Positions 42,831-55,626 are shown, counted from the first letter of the stretch. The stretch is 64,000 bases of DNA from Hemileia vastatrix (GCA_030280995.1 JASXTE010000014.1:21799650-21863649), one strand, 5' to 3'. The notes: generated by a model from the sequence alone, not told the origin. Translations and numbers: made by a program.

Positions 42831-43859
42831 CAGGTCTCATCTTCAAAATACAACAAAACAACATGCAAGGGTACAACCCTGTCATCAAAATCTCCAGTGT
42901 ACACATGAGCAACACAACCAGCCCAACCAGGACACCAATCCCTAAACTTTGGCACATTCTATCTCTTCCACTGAATCTTATGAGAATCCAGTTCACCAAC
43001 AAAAACACCATTTTCCAATGTTGATCCATCCCAAATAACAGCCCCATCTTCATCAACAAAAACATCCCAATGACCAGAATCAAGATCAGAACCATCCAGT
43101 TTAACCTCTTGGTGGAGGAGAGAACAATTATCCAGTTTAGCCTCATGGGGAAGGAGAGAAGTATCATCCAGTTTAGCCTCATGGGGGAGGAGAGAAAAAT
43201 ATTCAGCACCCTTTGCACTGGCCCTAACCAATGGAACATCTTCATCAAATTCTTAAGAATCAGAATCTTCATCTGTGGCTTGTCTTCTTGATAATCCATC
43301 TGGCATTGTAAAAGTCTTACCTGGCTTGTGAAACAGGTTAAAAGAAAAATGATTAATAAATGCCACCTACCTAGTCATTGGAGCATTTGGAAGACCAGGT
43401 GTGTTGATCATTTGAACCAGAGATTTAGCATCCACCTGCAGCTCAAAATGCTGCCCCCAAAAAACGGTTTTTATCTTCTTCAAAATTTTTGCTACACCAC
43501 ATAATTCAAAATTTGGCTGAGAAAACCTATATTCCACCTCATTAAAAACTACAGACTCATACCTTACTGGCCTGACCTTCCCAGCTTTATCTTTTGAGAC
43601 AAAACAGCACCAGCAGAAATATAACTTGAGTCCACCACAAGATAAATTTTTCCAGCTTCTCTTCCATAATCCTACTTGTGAAGAATAATATCTTAACCTA
43701 CCACCTTCTTCAACTTCTGAAAAGCCTCTTCACACTCATCAGTCCAATTTCACTCCGCATCTTTCCTGGTCAACCTTCTTAAAGGTGAAGTCAACAAAGA
43801 AAAATTCTTAATAAAAATCCTGACATACACACAAACTCCCAAAAAACCCCTAACTTCAC
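42831..43859 (-). pseudogene. G1-c RNase H and RNase H-integrase linker, broken
   Basis: It aligns with G1-b 23990-24950. The RNase H part is degraded by a frameshift near 43590 and stops. The acidic linker carries a three-unit repeat at 43094-43201. Interrupted upstream by the MITE. Confidence 0.7.
43094..43201 (-). repeat. 36-bp coding repeat, three units
   Basis: Units 43094-43129, 43130-43165 and 43166-43201 encode SLLHQEVKLDGS, SLLPHEAKLDNC and SLLPHEAKLDDT. G1-b has a single equivalent (DLHQEAKLAGS). Confidence 0.9.
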
Positions 43860-44119
43860 ACTACGCAATATAGGGGGTGGACTTGCTAGCAAGTCCTCAA
43901 CCTGAACTGAGATTGAACTCAGATGGAACTCAGACTGAACTCATACTGAACCCAAACTGAACTCTACTTGAACACCCACCTAAAACTGTTCTGCTGAGTG
44001 GTGTTCATTCCTGATTGTATGGTTCCTTTATCAATAGCTCAATGTGTGTTCAATCTGTTGTGAGTTTGGGTCCAAGGTTGCGGACTCACTAGCAAGTCCG
44101 CCCCCCATATTGTGTGGTG
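43860..44119. mobile_element. CACTA-type MITE, 260 bp
   Basis: The ends CACTAC...GTGGTG form imperfect inverted repeats of about 32 bp (both arms contain GGACTTGCTAG). It is flanked by TCA at 43857-43859 and 44120-44122. The uninterrupted G1-b site reads CTTCAGTAG near 24946, which confirms a 3-bp target duplication. There is no coding capacity. The inside has short TGAACTCAGA-like direct repeats. CACTA ends and 3-bp duplications are hallmarks of the CACTA/EnSpm superfamily. Confidence 0.85.
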
Positions 44120-45060
44120 TCAGTAGTATTTCTGGGCCTTGGCCATGACTTAATTTTATTAACCTCATTCTTTGCCATAATCTTTCCCTCCTTACATACA
44201 ACATGACCCAGAATTTCCAGAGCAGGAACATAATAACAAAACTTTGACCCAGAAATTGTCAAACCAGCCTCTTCAATTCTAAACAATACTCTCTCTAGAG
44301 TAATTGCATATTCCCAAACAAATCTCCTTATACCTGTGTTCTCCTTCAGCACCTCATTTTCACAATCAGTGGAGGGTCCTTCTAATTCCACCGTCATTAA
44401 TAAAAATACCAGCATGAGTCAGAACCTCATCCTGTAAAATCCAAGCCATTTGAGCTTGATATACTGCTACTGAATTAGTCTCTGCTTGAGGCAACCTAGT
44501 AAGCTGAAATCTTCCCAGAGGATTCACAAACATTGTGAGTGGCTGTGAATCGGTGTGAAGTTCCCTTTCATCATAACCACACTTAGTATCACCCAAACCA
44601 TAACACATCCTTTCAGAATAAGCTTTCACAAAGTCCTCTGCACTTGGAGGCATCCCCGCATCCTTGATAGTGACTCTATTCAAGGCCCTAAGATCATGCA
44701 CCACCCTCAACTTCCCATTCTGCTTCTTAACACAGAAAACCAGACTTGAGTATTTAGAAGTTGATTGTTTGTATAACCCAGTTCTGACTCTTTCCCTAAC
44801 AATCTCTACAAAATCATCCCTGATAGCAGCTGGAATTGAAATAGGTTTGATTTGCCAAGGTTCGTGACATACTACAGGAATCAAGTAAGGTTCCCCATAA
44901 GAGTGTTTCAACACACCCCTTTCCTCTTCAACAAAAGCCTCCGCTTTCTCCCTGAGCACAATAAAATGCAACAACAACTTCTATTTCTCATCTGACAACC
45001 AACCATCAGGACCAAAATTAATAACTTTCAACCTTTCCACAGTCATCCAAGTGGTTTCCA
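44120..45060 (-). pseudogene. G1-c reverse transcriptase, broken
   Basis: It reads LVFCVKKQNGKLRVVHDL, GYDERELHTDSQPL, FQLTRLPQAETNS and MAWILQDEV, then a frameshift near 44390 in the FINDG box where G1-b has FIDD. The first catalytic Asp reads Asn. It continues as FVWEYAITLERVLFRIEEAG to the MITE. Confidence 0.85.
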
Positions 45061-45179
45061 CAAAATCAGGAGGATTCTTCACCAGAGGAGTACCGTATGG
45101 ATCTCTTGAAAATAAAGGTCTCTTCAAAGGAGGATTAAAACCCACAGGCATAGGCTCATTGACAGGCCTAATCTTCTGT

Positions 45180-46130
45180 GCTACCTTCTTGTACTTTGAG
45201 GCTCCACCATCAACTTGAGGGATCTCAGGAAGTCTTCACAAGACCTGTAACAAAAACCAAGGGTTTCCCCATTTCTCACATGTGTGGCCCAGGTAATGTT
45301 TTTGAAAGGTGTAGAAGAAACCCTAGTGGTGCACAATTGGGAGGACTTACTTTTAGACCCCAATCTCACCACTCCACAACTTTTCCTCAATTCCACATCT
45401 TCATCCTCACTTCCATCTTCCAAATCTTCAAATCATGATTAATCTTCTGAATCACATCTTCTAGAATTATGCAGTTTATCCTCATGCTGGAAGCCATAAA
45501 ATTGATCTTGCCGATCTTCTTTCTTCAAAAGCTTATGCAGTTTAACCTCATGCTGGAGGCTGAAAAATTGATCTTGACAATCTTTTTTCTTCAAAATTTC
45601 GTGCAGTTTAACCTCATGCTGGAGGCCCAAAAATTGATCTTGATGATCTTCTTTCTTCAAAAGCTTATGCATTTTAACCTCGTGCTGGAGGCCCAAAAAT
45701 TGATCTTGATGATCTTCTTTCTTCAAAAGCTTATGCAGTTTAACCTCATGCTTGAGGCTCAAAAATTGATCTTGACTATATTTACATAAATAATTCTTTT
45801 CTTTTTTTTTGATTATCTTCAGATTTTTTTCTTGCTTTTCTTCAGTTATCTTGAAGTTTTTATCTTCTTTTCTTGAGTTTTCTTCCATCCTAAAAAAAAA
45901 CCAGGGGTTTCCCCAATTCTCAAAGACATGGTCAAGGTAATGTTTTTGAAAGGAATAGAAGAAAGGCTAGAGGTGCACAATTGGGAGGACTTAAATTTAG
46001 ACCCCAATCTCACCACTCCACAGATTTTCCACATATCTTTGAATAACGATATATAAGCAATCTTCTTTTTTGAACTTGAATTAATATTAATTGAAAACTT
46101 GATAAAGAACAGATACTTGATAAAAAACAT
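45180..46130 (-). pseudogene. G1-c protease-RT linker with five 22-aa repeats
   Basis: Same architecture as 26026-26817: a module with VVRLGSKFKSSQLCT, a Lys/Glu-rich start, the repeat array, then a second module VVRLGSKSKSSQLCT and STPFKNITWATHV. A stop near 45437 follows CDSED. Function is unknown. Confidence 0.7.
45466..45795 (-). repeat. 66-bp coding minisatellite, five units
   Basis: Unit anchors are at 45469, 45535, 45601, 45667 and 45733, exactly 66 bp apart. Each encodes a form of HQDQFLGLQHEVKLHKLLKK plus a Lys/Glu-Asp pair. G1-b has two units (anchors 26284 and 26350). Confidence 0.9.
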
Positions 46131-46259
46131 GAAGAGTACTTGCAGAGAAGAGAAACATTAAAAAAAGAAAGTTGAAAATCCACTTGGTATATCTCCAAGG
46201 GAGCTGAACTACTACAACCTGGGATTTCCTCATCTTGGGTAGAGGTTGTAGGACTTGGG

Positions 46260-47256
46260 CAATCAGCCCTCATTACTCTAAAAAAGACAGACTCTCACTA
46301 GAGCCTAAGCCACACTCCAAAAAACCAGAGGCAGCACCCACTTCTTTTCTTCTCCTACAATAATCCGTGCACTGGCACATTGAAGACAACCCAGGCCTGG
46401 TCTTCCAACCATCATCTCCAGGAGATGATAACCTCATGTGAAGCCTCCTTTCATCTTCACTGGTCAACTCCAAACTTATTCACATATCAAACTGATAACC
46501 AATTCTTGCTTGAAAATCCATCAAGAATGGTCCAAAAAAAACAGCTTTTACATTACCTTTGGAAATGTAAAAATGAACCTTCCCAGAGGCTCCACCAACA
46601 TCCAGCTTCACAAATTTGGCTGTCCCAATCAACTCAGTGACATGACCACCAATTCCAGTCTTGATGGGGAGGCCCAGATGAGTAGCCTCAAACAAAGAAA
46701 TCAGGTTAATCTGAGAACCTGAATCCACCAATGCTCTAGTCTCCCTGCCATTCAAAGTGACATTGACATTACCCAGAGGAGCAAAAAAATGAGTCTCCAA
46801 CCCCTCACCAAACTTCTCAGCAGAAGCACAAATGTATTCTACCTCCCAAGAAGAAACCCTTCTTCTGGTCAACAATTTTTTTTGTCTATCAGCCAACCCA
46901 GGACTGATAGCATACAATTCCCCATAAGAAAGGAAAACCTGACCCTGATTCATCCTTTCGAGAACATAGTCCATAACATTATATTGGATAGAAACTACTG
47001 GCCTCTCAAATTGAGCCCTTGGTTTCACTACCTTTGTCCTAGAAATCTCATGAGGACCAGAACCACTAACAGATTTACCATCAACAGGAATCAAACCAGA
47101 ACCCTCACCAGCAACTTTAACTCCAGAAGGCTTTGGAAATGAAGCCAAAGGGACATCCTCCTCAGAGTCAGAATCAAAATCCATAGGCATTGGCTCACCA
47201 TTCATGTCCAATGCACCAAAACTAGGGGGGCCCATATCAGCAATCCCCTTCTGCAT
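46260..47256 (-). pseudogene. G1-c aspartic protease region
   Basis: The active-site motif ALVDSGSQINLIS is intact and the upstream YGELYAISPGLADRQKK block is kept. Open from 47256 to 46480, then a TGA splits off the tail ending in SLSFLE at 46273. Relative to G1-b it lacks about six residues before GHVTELIGT. Confidence 0.85.
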
Positions 47257-48532
47257 CTTTTACAGCTCCTCTTTTCTGTACTTCCTCCTAGCTTCAATCA
47301 TCTTAGGATCCACCTTTGAAGCCATAGGCTTTGGATGGGCCTTAGAACTGCTCTTAAGCCTTCCCACTTTTCCAGCCTCTACATCATAGACACCAGCCAA
47401 GCATTCACCACTTGACTGCCCACCACAAGAATACAACTCCAATCCACCAAAGGAAGTAGAAAAAGAGACCTTATTAACCTCCTTCCATTTTTCCTTGAAA
47501 TCATCATCTTCCTTAGCAGAAGACTTTCCCTGATCAGGAATCTCCTCAAACCTTGGCTCCTCTGATTGAGACCATTCCTTCTCCTGACCAAATCAACAGG
47601 AGCCTGCCCCTCACGGGAATTCATAAATGAGCCATCAGGGAAATTGGACACCCTTCCGTCAAACTCGACCTTTCCATCTCTGTTCAAAGCCCAACAATCA
47701 TTGGGCTTGTGCCCCCTCCTGCTTCAATAAGAGCAGACCCAAGGATCACTCCTACCAGCCCTCCTATTGTAATCTCTAGGCTGAGAAGTAGCCCTGTTGG
47801 CCTTCTTTTCCTCCTGAAAAAAATATGTAGCTTTTCTGTCATATCATCCAACTGCTCCACCACTGGGTCCCTCTCCTGTTTGAGAAACTCCACCATTTTC
47901 TTCTCCTCCTTCTTCACTCTATTCTCCTCTTCAGCCAAAGCCTCACTGACTTTGCTGACATATTTTTCACACCCCTCTTGATAGGTTTCCACAGCCAATA
48001 ACTTCAAATGGGCCTCCACAGCCTCCTTCACCTTGTCCAAGGCAGGAAACTTCTGCTCCCCATTTGAAAGAGTCTTCATCAAGTCCTTCCTTGACAGCTC
48101 CTTCAACACATTCATCCTGACATCTCTAGCCAAGGCATACCAAAAAACAACTTTGGCAGCATTTTCATCTGCCAGCTCCTCAACTTCCACCAAATATTCT
48201 ACCACAGGATCAAACTGTAGAAGAAACTTCCTGTAACTGAGTAAGTTACCAACACCACCATATGACTTCCATTCACTGACAACCTTGTTCAGATCCACCA
48301 TAGTGAACCTGACACCCCAACAATCCACCATCTCTCTACACAATAACTTCCAGTCCCTCCTCTTTTAGTCAGACATGGCTTCAACCTCCTTCTCCACTGC
48401 CCTATCACCAATGAAGAAAAAATTCTGCTCCACCATTTCTAGGTAAGAAGCACCATCCACACCAGCAGAAGTTTCATATTTCTCCAGAAACCACTTCACA
48501 TCTTCACCATTAAACTTGGTACCATCCCAAGT
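47257..48532 (-). pseudogene. G1-c gag, 5'-truncated and broken
   Basis: It starts within the capsid region because the deletion at 48533 removed the ATG. It reads LCREMVDCWGVRFTMVDLN and LLQFDPVVEYLVEVEELADE and a coiled-coil part. The zinc knuckle is destroyed: its second Cys codon is TGA (47724-47726). A frameshift near 47565 and a TAA near 47260 follow. Confidence 0.85.
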
Positions 48533-48757
48533 TTCTACTAAAAACTTTAAAACACATATTTAGGCTATAAAAACATTGTTAAATAAAATATAGAGAAAAA
48601 CCAGGGATATCCAATGGTAGTACCTTAATCCCCGCAGTCTCAATACTCACCAAATAATTCCAGAAAAACACCCAATTATTAAGCAATGCCATTTAAGACA
48701 TATCAAAACAAGGCCAAATAGACCAACAAAGGGCTCATCCAATGTTGGAATACCACA
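48533..48757 (-). repeat. G1-c 5' LTR remnant
   Basis: It matches 1601-1825 and ends with the same ACCACA-CCGTGCAG junction to G2, showing this is a duplicate of one insertion rather than an independent one. Confidence 0.85.
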
Positions 48758-48992
48758 CCGTGCAGAAAATTTGACTTACTTAAAATATATATTTTATAAT
48801 TAAATTAAACCTCTCTATTGTGTCTCTCCTCAAAAAGTGTTGTTGCACTTCTTTATTTCTTTTTCTTATTTTCTTAAATTTATAAATTTTAGTTATTATC
48901 ATTTCCTTTTTATACTCACTTATTTCTATTTCATGCTATTCCTTTCTATTTTATTCTCCTTCTTCTCCTTTTTCTAGATGACCCACCGACAA
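48758..48992 (+). repeat. G2-b 5' LTR remnant
   Basis: It matches 1826-2059 with a few differences and ends CACCGACA. Confidence 0.75.
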
Positions 48993-49674
48993 TTGGAGGC
49001 CCTTCCAAATAATATGACACCTTTCAACGAACAACATAATGCATGGACCACCTAAAGCAGAAAAAACAATTTTTTTGGCAACCATGTTTTTAACTTGGGT
49101 TTGACCTTATTGGTTTATAATAGATTAAATAATATACATTTTAAAGTTATTTCTTGATCACTATAGTAAGTAAACCTTTCCCTCTCAATTATATTGTTAA
49201 ATTTTTTTTGCAATTACAGTGATTTTGGCTTAATTTCTGAATCACTGAGTGTAAGTGATCTTTTTTTTATTAATTTTTTCTTAGTTGACCATAATAGAGC
49301 TATACTCTTAGTTCTAGAGGATTATTAAAATTTTTAATAAATTATTAACTTAATTTTTATTGAAATTTTGTTTTGATTTATTGGTTGACCATAATAGTAC
49401 TCAGTGCTTAGTCCCAATATTACCAACATATTTTTTGATATTAATTATTTTTTAGTTGACTTATTGAACCTTTTTGGTTGGTTTCATAATAATTATTGTT
49501 TTTTCTTAATAAAATGATTTGTAATTACATATTTTTTGTATTACATTTTTTGTTAATTAATTGATTTTTAAATAAAATTTATTTTTTTTTTTAAAAAATC
49601 ATTTGATTATTTTTTTATTTTTAAAATACTAATTTGAATCATTAAAATCATTTTGATTTTTTTTCACAGTTTTT
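48993..49674 (+). other. G2-b leader
   Basis: It is a near-copy of 2060-2750 with small indels in T and A runs, including the same splice-like sites. It holds no gene. Confidence 0.6.
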
Positions 49675-52200
49675 ATGTCCATTAGTTTGGCAAACAGCAT
49701 GGATAATCTGCATGTGGATGAAATTGAAGTGGATGTTGAAAATGAATCTGTATGTTCCTCAAAATTAACTTGAAAAATTCTTCAGCTGACAAACAACCTT
49801 CATTCCAATCAGGATTTAGAAATGTCAGGAGAAGTGGAAAACCCCCCTCACCAAACTACTCTGAATGAAGTAAAACCTCAGATAAATCAGGAAAATCTTC
49901 TAAAGGGTATAAGAATAAAGAAGATCCCTCTGACACAACAAATAAACAACCTTTCCAGCCACATAAAAGAACTGAAAGCAGAAAGCATGAAATACAAGGC
50001 AAGAGTAGACACACTCTGGAAACAGATGCAGGAGCTATTAAATCACAAGCAGGTTCAACCTCCTCCTTTCAAAGCCTCTCAGTCTCAGCCTCAGCCTCAG
50101 CCTCAGCCTCAGCCCCATCAGGTGCCCAGCTCTTTCACTAAAAATCAAAGCAATCTGAAAATGGAAAAGTGGAAATGGGATTACCTGATGAGCCATTACC
50201 AGCAGAATGTTCAGCAGCCAGCAGCTCAACACCCTGGCCCTACCATGGCACCAACCTACCATCCATATCCTCAGGCCTATCCTTATCAGGGAGGCAAAAG
50301 AAAGAAGGCACAGGGGAAATTTCCTCTTGTGCCATGGTAAGTAATTTGTTTGATAAAAATGTTGGTATTTATAATAACAAATCTTCTTCCACAGGTAATA
50401 TTGTGGATCATGGTGAAAGAACAGTTAAACCCATAAAGAGAAAACTTCCTTTGATGAGTAGCCCTAATGATTTAACTAGTAAATTATCATTTGGTGAACC
50501 TTTAAAATTTACTTCTACTTTTTAATTAATCCTTCTCTTGAAATTAAAAATGACTCTGTTTCCCCTGAAGCCTATACCTTGCTTGAGAAAAATTCTGAGG
50601 ATATATTGAAAGATACCCTTGATTTTAATTTTGAAAAACACAAAAATTTGAGAGATGTATTAGTACATGAAAGTGATAGATTGAATAATTTTCACATACA
50701 TTGTAAAGTGGGTTCTTCTGTACAAGATACAGATTATTTTAAAATCAAAGAAACTTTTAATATTGTTCTTTGCCAACAAAAGCAAATAAGAAGTGATCAT
50801 AGAGCTATCTCAGATAAAAATATTCATCTGCATAAAACTTTAACTGAGTTAAAGCCCCTTATTGAAGAGAATTATTCATTAAAAAGCAAAATTAAGTCTC
50901 TACACAATGAGTTGAAAAATCTGAAAAATGATTTCCAAGCTCTGAGTACCAAACACACAGTTTTTGAGGACAGAATTGTTTTATCCCTTGAAAAAAAAAA
51001 TGAAAATCTGTCTGAAATTCCAAGGATAAGAAATGATTTGTCTGACCTAAAGAAAAAAATTTCAGCTTTCACCATCAATCATTATGGTGTGAATTAAAAT
51101 GCTTCCCATCAGCTGCATACAAATAAAGGAAAAGAGCCTGAGAAAAGCTGCTCTTTTCTTCCCCATATTTCAGCCATTAAACAAACTGACAATGGGTCTG
51201 TAAAATATTTTGCTACTAGCAAATAATCTTTTAATGGTCATGAACCAGATGTTTCTGTAAATAATAAAATTTCTGAACACCTGACTAAACTTCAATAATT
51301 ATTATTGTTAAATAATTCAAATCAAAGGATGGACCATCCCAGTAGCCAGAAAAATTGGCACAAACTGGATCAGTATCCCACTTTTGACGGTCACTCTTCA
51401 TCTGACTGGCAACACTTTGTTCAGAGAATTGATAATCTGAAAAGCTCTTATAAATTTCCAGATGAGGAAATTGTCTCTAAATTAATATATTTATTTTCCA
51501 ATGTAGCTTAAATGTGGTATGAATCTGTCTTACTGGAAAATCAACATTATACTTGTAAAGAGTGGAGAACCTTGATTGAAAATCAGTTTGGTGGTTCCAA
51601 ATTGAGGTTTTCCCAGCAGAGATTATACGATAATGCAAAATATGTGTCCTCTCCTGAAAAACCTATTTTTTTCCTTATGAAATTTACAAAAATTCTTAGA
51701 GCCATTGATCCTAAAATGGATTATGATATTTTGAGAGATAAAATTCTCTGAGAGATTTGATTGTGGAAAGGACTGAGCATGTGAGAAAGAATTCTTCCTT
51801 TATTAATATCTGTAATGAAGTCCTACTAAATCATAGATATGAATCATGGAATTATGCTGTTAAATCTTTTCATGACCAGCCAAAGCCTTCCACAAAACTT
51901 TCAGACAAAACTGGTAGACCTTCTTCCCCAGTTGCACCAAAGAAGTATGCAACAAAAAATTGCTTTAAATGTAACAAACAATGGCAGAAAGGAGATACTT
52001 GTGACAAGAAAATTCATTTTGCTGAACAAACTGAGGAATCTGAAAATACTCAAGCTGAGCTTGATGATTCCTCCAGTGACTGTAATAGAAATATCTCTTA
52101 TGACCATGAGTCCTCTCAGGAAGTTCTAGTTTCAGAAAAGGATATCCAATATTTAGATAATTGGTCTGATAATTGTGATATTGACTTGTCTTCTGCATAA
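49675..52200 (+). pseudogene. G2-b gag, broken
   Basis: It is a near-identical duplicate of 2751-5276: the first long open part differs by one residue (Thr to Lys). The same stops and frameshifts are present. In the zinc finger the His is replaced (QKGDTC instead of QKGHTC), so this copy has also lost a zinc ligand. Confidence 0.8.
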
Positions 52201-52713
52201 AATTCTGAAGTTATTAGAGATATTACTGACAGTTCCATTTTAATATCACCTTTGAGAGAACCAGTTATCATAAATGGTCAAAATGTTGATGTTATTCTTG
52301 ACTCTGGTGCTGGAGGAAGTGTAGTGCCTGAGAGAGCACTGGCTTCTTTGGATAAGGATTATCAATGCAAATTATTACCTATAACATCTGAAAAATGGAG
52401 AGGTTATGGTTCTGTTTTATGTCCCATTGGAAAATACAAAACCACTGTATTCTTTTAATATAACGGTGGTTTTTTCAGAGCTATTTGTGAATTTTTTGTG
52501 ATGAAAAATGATAATTTAAGCAATTGGTTAATCATGGGAAATGAAATTTTAACTATGTTTGGCATTAAGTTGGATCCTGCAAACAATTGTTTTACCTTGG
52601 GCATGAATGGGAAAAGAAAATTTAAAATTTCTTCTTATAAAAATCATTCTGCACCCTTATTAGAATCTTTTCATTCTTTGATCCATTATAAAGGCATAAA
52701 ATCAGATGAAATG
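52201..52713 (+). pseudogene. G2-b protease region, broken
   Basis: It is a duplicate of 5277-5789 with the same VILDSGAGGSVV motif and the same two TAA codons. Confidence 0.75.
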
Positions 52714-52901
52714 TGTCAGCCTGTATATTTCCAGAACTGGGTAAAAATTACTTATAAGTTATTTTAAACACATGAACTATACATGGGAATAATAATTAAG
52801 AGTACACAAACAGTATACATAAGTAAAATTATGATAATATACAAAATATGCCATTATAACACCTTATATACATGCATATATCCACCTTTTATAAGTCTTA
52901 T
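52714..52901 (+). repeat. Solo LTR, first 188 bp, cut by the G2-G3 junction
   Basis: It matches 5790-5977. At 52891-52901 ATAAGTCTTAT leads directly into the G3 RT frame. Confidence 0.8.
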
Positions 52902-53780
52902 AGATGGAAATAAAGGGTACCATCAAATTCCTGTTGAAAAGAATTCACAGAACTTTTTGTTGATAACAACACACATGGGAATTTATAAGTATGTCAGAAT
53001 GCCATTTGGACCAAAGAATGCTCCATCAGTATTTCAAAAGTTAATTGATATAACATTCCATAATGAAATGATTGAGGGATGGTTAATGGTATACATTGAT
53101 GACATCATAGTGTTCTCTAAAACTTTTGATGAACACTTAATCCATTTAAGGAAAGTATTTCAGAAAATGGATGAAATAAAAATGACCCTTGCATTGAAAA
53201 AATGTAAATTTGGGTTTGAATCTTTAAAAGTGCTTGGTCATATTGTATCTGGCTTACAAATATGTGTAGACCAAAATAAAGTGGCTGCAATAAAGAATAT
53301 TGGCATTCCTCAAAATGTGAAGGATGTACAATCTTTTCTTGGAATGTGTGGTTATTATAGACAATATATAAAAAACTACCAATCAATTGCTGCACCACTG
53401 ACCACACTGATAAAGAAATCAGAAGCTTTCATTTGGAATAATGAAAGACAACAAGCTTTTAATAAGTTGAAAGAATGTTTAATGACAGCTCCTATCTTGG
53501 GATTACCAGATTTCCAATTAACTTTTGTATTATATACAGATGCAAGTTTTATTGGACTGGGTGCTGCTTTGCATCAGAAACAACTTATTGAAGGTAAAAT
53601 GTCAGAAGTAGTAATCTGCTATATTTCACGTACTCTGAGAAGTGGTGAATTGAAATATGGTGCTACTCAACTTGAATGTTTGGCAGTAGTATGAACTCTT
53701 GAAAAGCTACATTATTACCTTGAAGACCAAAAATTTGAGTTAATAACTGACTGTAGTGCAGTTAAGTCACTCTTAAACAT
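52902..53780 (+). pseudogene. G3 reverse transcriptase (5'-truncated) and RNase H
   Basis: RT begins inside the palm at DGNKGYHQIPVEK, with the N-terminal third missing. The catalytic YIDDIIVFSKTFDEH is intact (near 53092), unlike G2. RNase H reads LYTDASFIGLGAALHQKQ. The open frame starting at 52783 gets its first 40 residues from G2/solo-LTR sequence and is an artefact of the junction. A TGA at 53692-53694 (Gly expected) interrupts RNase H. The protein is about two thirds identical by eye to G2, so it is a distinct but related chromovirus. Confidence 0.9.
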
Positions 53781-55527
53781 GAAAACTCCTAATAGACACA
53801 TGTTTAGATGGCAATTAGCTGTACAAGAATACAGAGGACGGATGACTATTACACATAGAGCAGGAACCTTGCACTCTAATGTAGATCTGTTATCTAGAGT
53901 ACCTCTGCCTAATAATGATGATAATCCTGCTTATGTTCCTGAGTCAGAGATTATTAACATTTATGGCATTTATATTGTAGATCTTGAGGATGAATTTATG
54001 CAATCAATTCTTGATAATTATAATTCAGATCCTGACTTAAGTAAATTAACTACAATATTAAATGATCCATCTAATGCTTCAATGAATGTTTTAATAAAAA
54101 CATTACCAAATAAGTATAAAGAGGCATTAGAGAAAGGAAAATTTTCCATTGAGGATGGTTTTATATATTACAGGAGAAAATTAAGTAATGTAATTGTAAT
54201 TCCCCCTTCAATGAAGGAGTTAATGTTAAGTATATGTCATGATGATATATTAGCAGGTCATTTTGACTACCATAAAACATTAACCAGAGTAAAAAACACA
54301 GCTTGGTGGATTAACATGTCTGAGGATGTTCAGAAATATGTTGAAACATGTGATTCTTGTCAAAAATCTAAAAGATTAACAGGAAAAAGAGCTGGTTTAT
54401 TACAACAAATTGAGCAACCAAAAGCTCCATGGGAAATCATTAACATGGACTTCGTAACAGGTTTGCCAATAGCAGGGCATAAGAGTTATAACTCCTGCTG
54501 GGTAATTGTAGATAGATTTACAAAGATGTGTAAATTTATTCCTACCCACAAAGAGGTTTCTGCAAAGGACTTAGCTTTTTTATGGTAGACACAAATGTTA
54601 AATACAGCAGGTTTCCCCAAAGCAATAGTTTCTGACAGAGATCCTAAATTTACTTCTGATTTCTGGACGTCACTTATGGATGTTTCAGGGTGTCAATTAA
54701 AACTTTCTACAGCACACCATCCACAAACTGATGGGCTAGCAGAAAGAATGATACAAACCTTAGAAGATATGATAAGAAGATACTGTGCTTTTGGTCTTAA
54801 TTTTAAAGACAATGACAAATTCACGCATGATTGGGTAACCCTTATCCCAGGTTTAGAATTTGCATATAATAGTACAGTACATTCTGTCACTGGCAAAAAG
54901 CCATTTGAGTTATGGTTGGGTTATGTACCTAATACCCCTGCTAAAACTCTTAATAAGTTACCTAGATTGGATATTCATCCAGGTACTAAATCTTTTCTTC
55001 AGATGCAGGAATTATGCAGAAAACATGCTCAAGAATGTATAAATAAGGCTTTTGAGTATGAAAAGAAAAGATGGGATAAAGCCCATAAAGAACAAATGTT
55101 CAAAGAGGGTGATGAAGTCCTTATTTCAACGCTACATTTCAATTTAAATGGTAATGTTAAATTGAAGGATCCATTCATTGGACCATTTGTAGTTAAAAAG
55201 ATGGTTGGTAATAATGCTGTTGAGGTTATTCTATATGCACCTTATGATAGAAAACATCCAGTATTTCCTATTTCTCTTATAAAACCATACCATTCTAATG
55301 ATACTGCTCTCTTTCCAAGAAGATCAGGAAGTCATAAACAGCAACCTGAAGAAATAGTGGAAAAAGCAGAAATTGAAAAGATACTTAAAAAGAGACACCT
55401 TACTAAAGAAAAGGGAGTTGAGTATCTATTAAGATTTAAAAATAAATCAAGTGAATATGACCAGTGGATTCCAGAAAATGAAATCTCTGATCTTAAAAAT
55501 CTCTTGAAAAAATTTAAATCTAAATAA
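53781..55527 (+). pseudogene. G3 integrase with chromodomain, one stop
   Basis: The HHCC domain (CHDDILAGHFDYHK ... CDSCQKSKR) is intact. The catalytic residues are D in NMDFVTGLP, D in VSDRDPKFTS and E in TDGLAERMIQT. One TAG at 54586-54588 splits the core after DLAFLW. The C-terminal chromodomain (AEIEKILKKRHL ... YLLRFKNKSSEYDQWIPENE) ends at 55527. Chromodomains of such integrases bind methylated histone tails and steer insertion. Confidence 0.9.
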
Positions 55528-55626
55528 TACTGTTCATTCAGTATATGTATTATAAAAATTAATTTTTTTTATTTCATTCCTTAAGATTAATTAAAATGTC
55601 TTAACATTTTTTTTATTGTTTTTTTT

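Larger units (their letters stand above)
41294..48757 (-). mobile_element. G1-c, truncated and decayed G1 element
   Basis: Same family as G1-b, read right to left. It lacks the 3' LTR and the antisense genes (the left end falls in an AGTTTAAAGTC-type repeat). It also lacks the gag start, primer site and about 700 bp of the 5' LTR, removed by a deletion at 48533. It has many stops, a CACTA-type MITE in the RT/RNase H region, and expanded coding repeats. From 47821 on it duplicates window positions 1-1825. Confidence 0.85.

Noticed and set aside
45469..45789. Plus-strand hydrophobic repeat frame (FLQKLMQFNLMLEA-like)
   Set aside because: It is the antisense shadow of the 66-bp coding repeat on the minus strand.
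52783..52901. Apparent N-terminal extension of the G3 RT frame
   Set aside because: It is G2 and solo-LTR sequence joined at the recombination junction; it is non-coding in the other copies.
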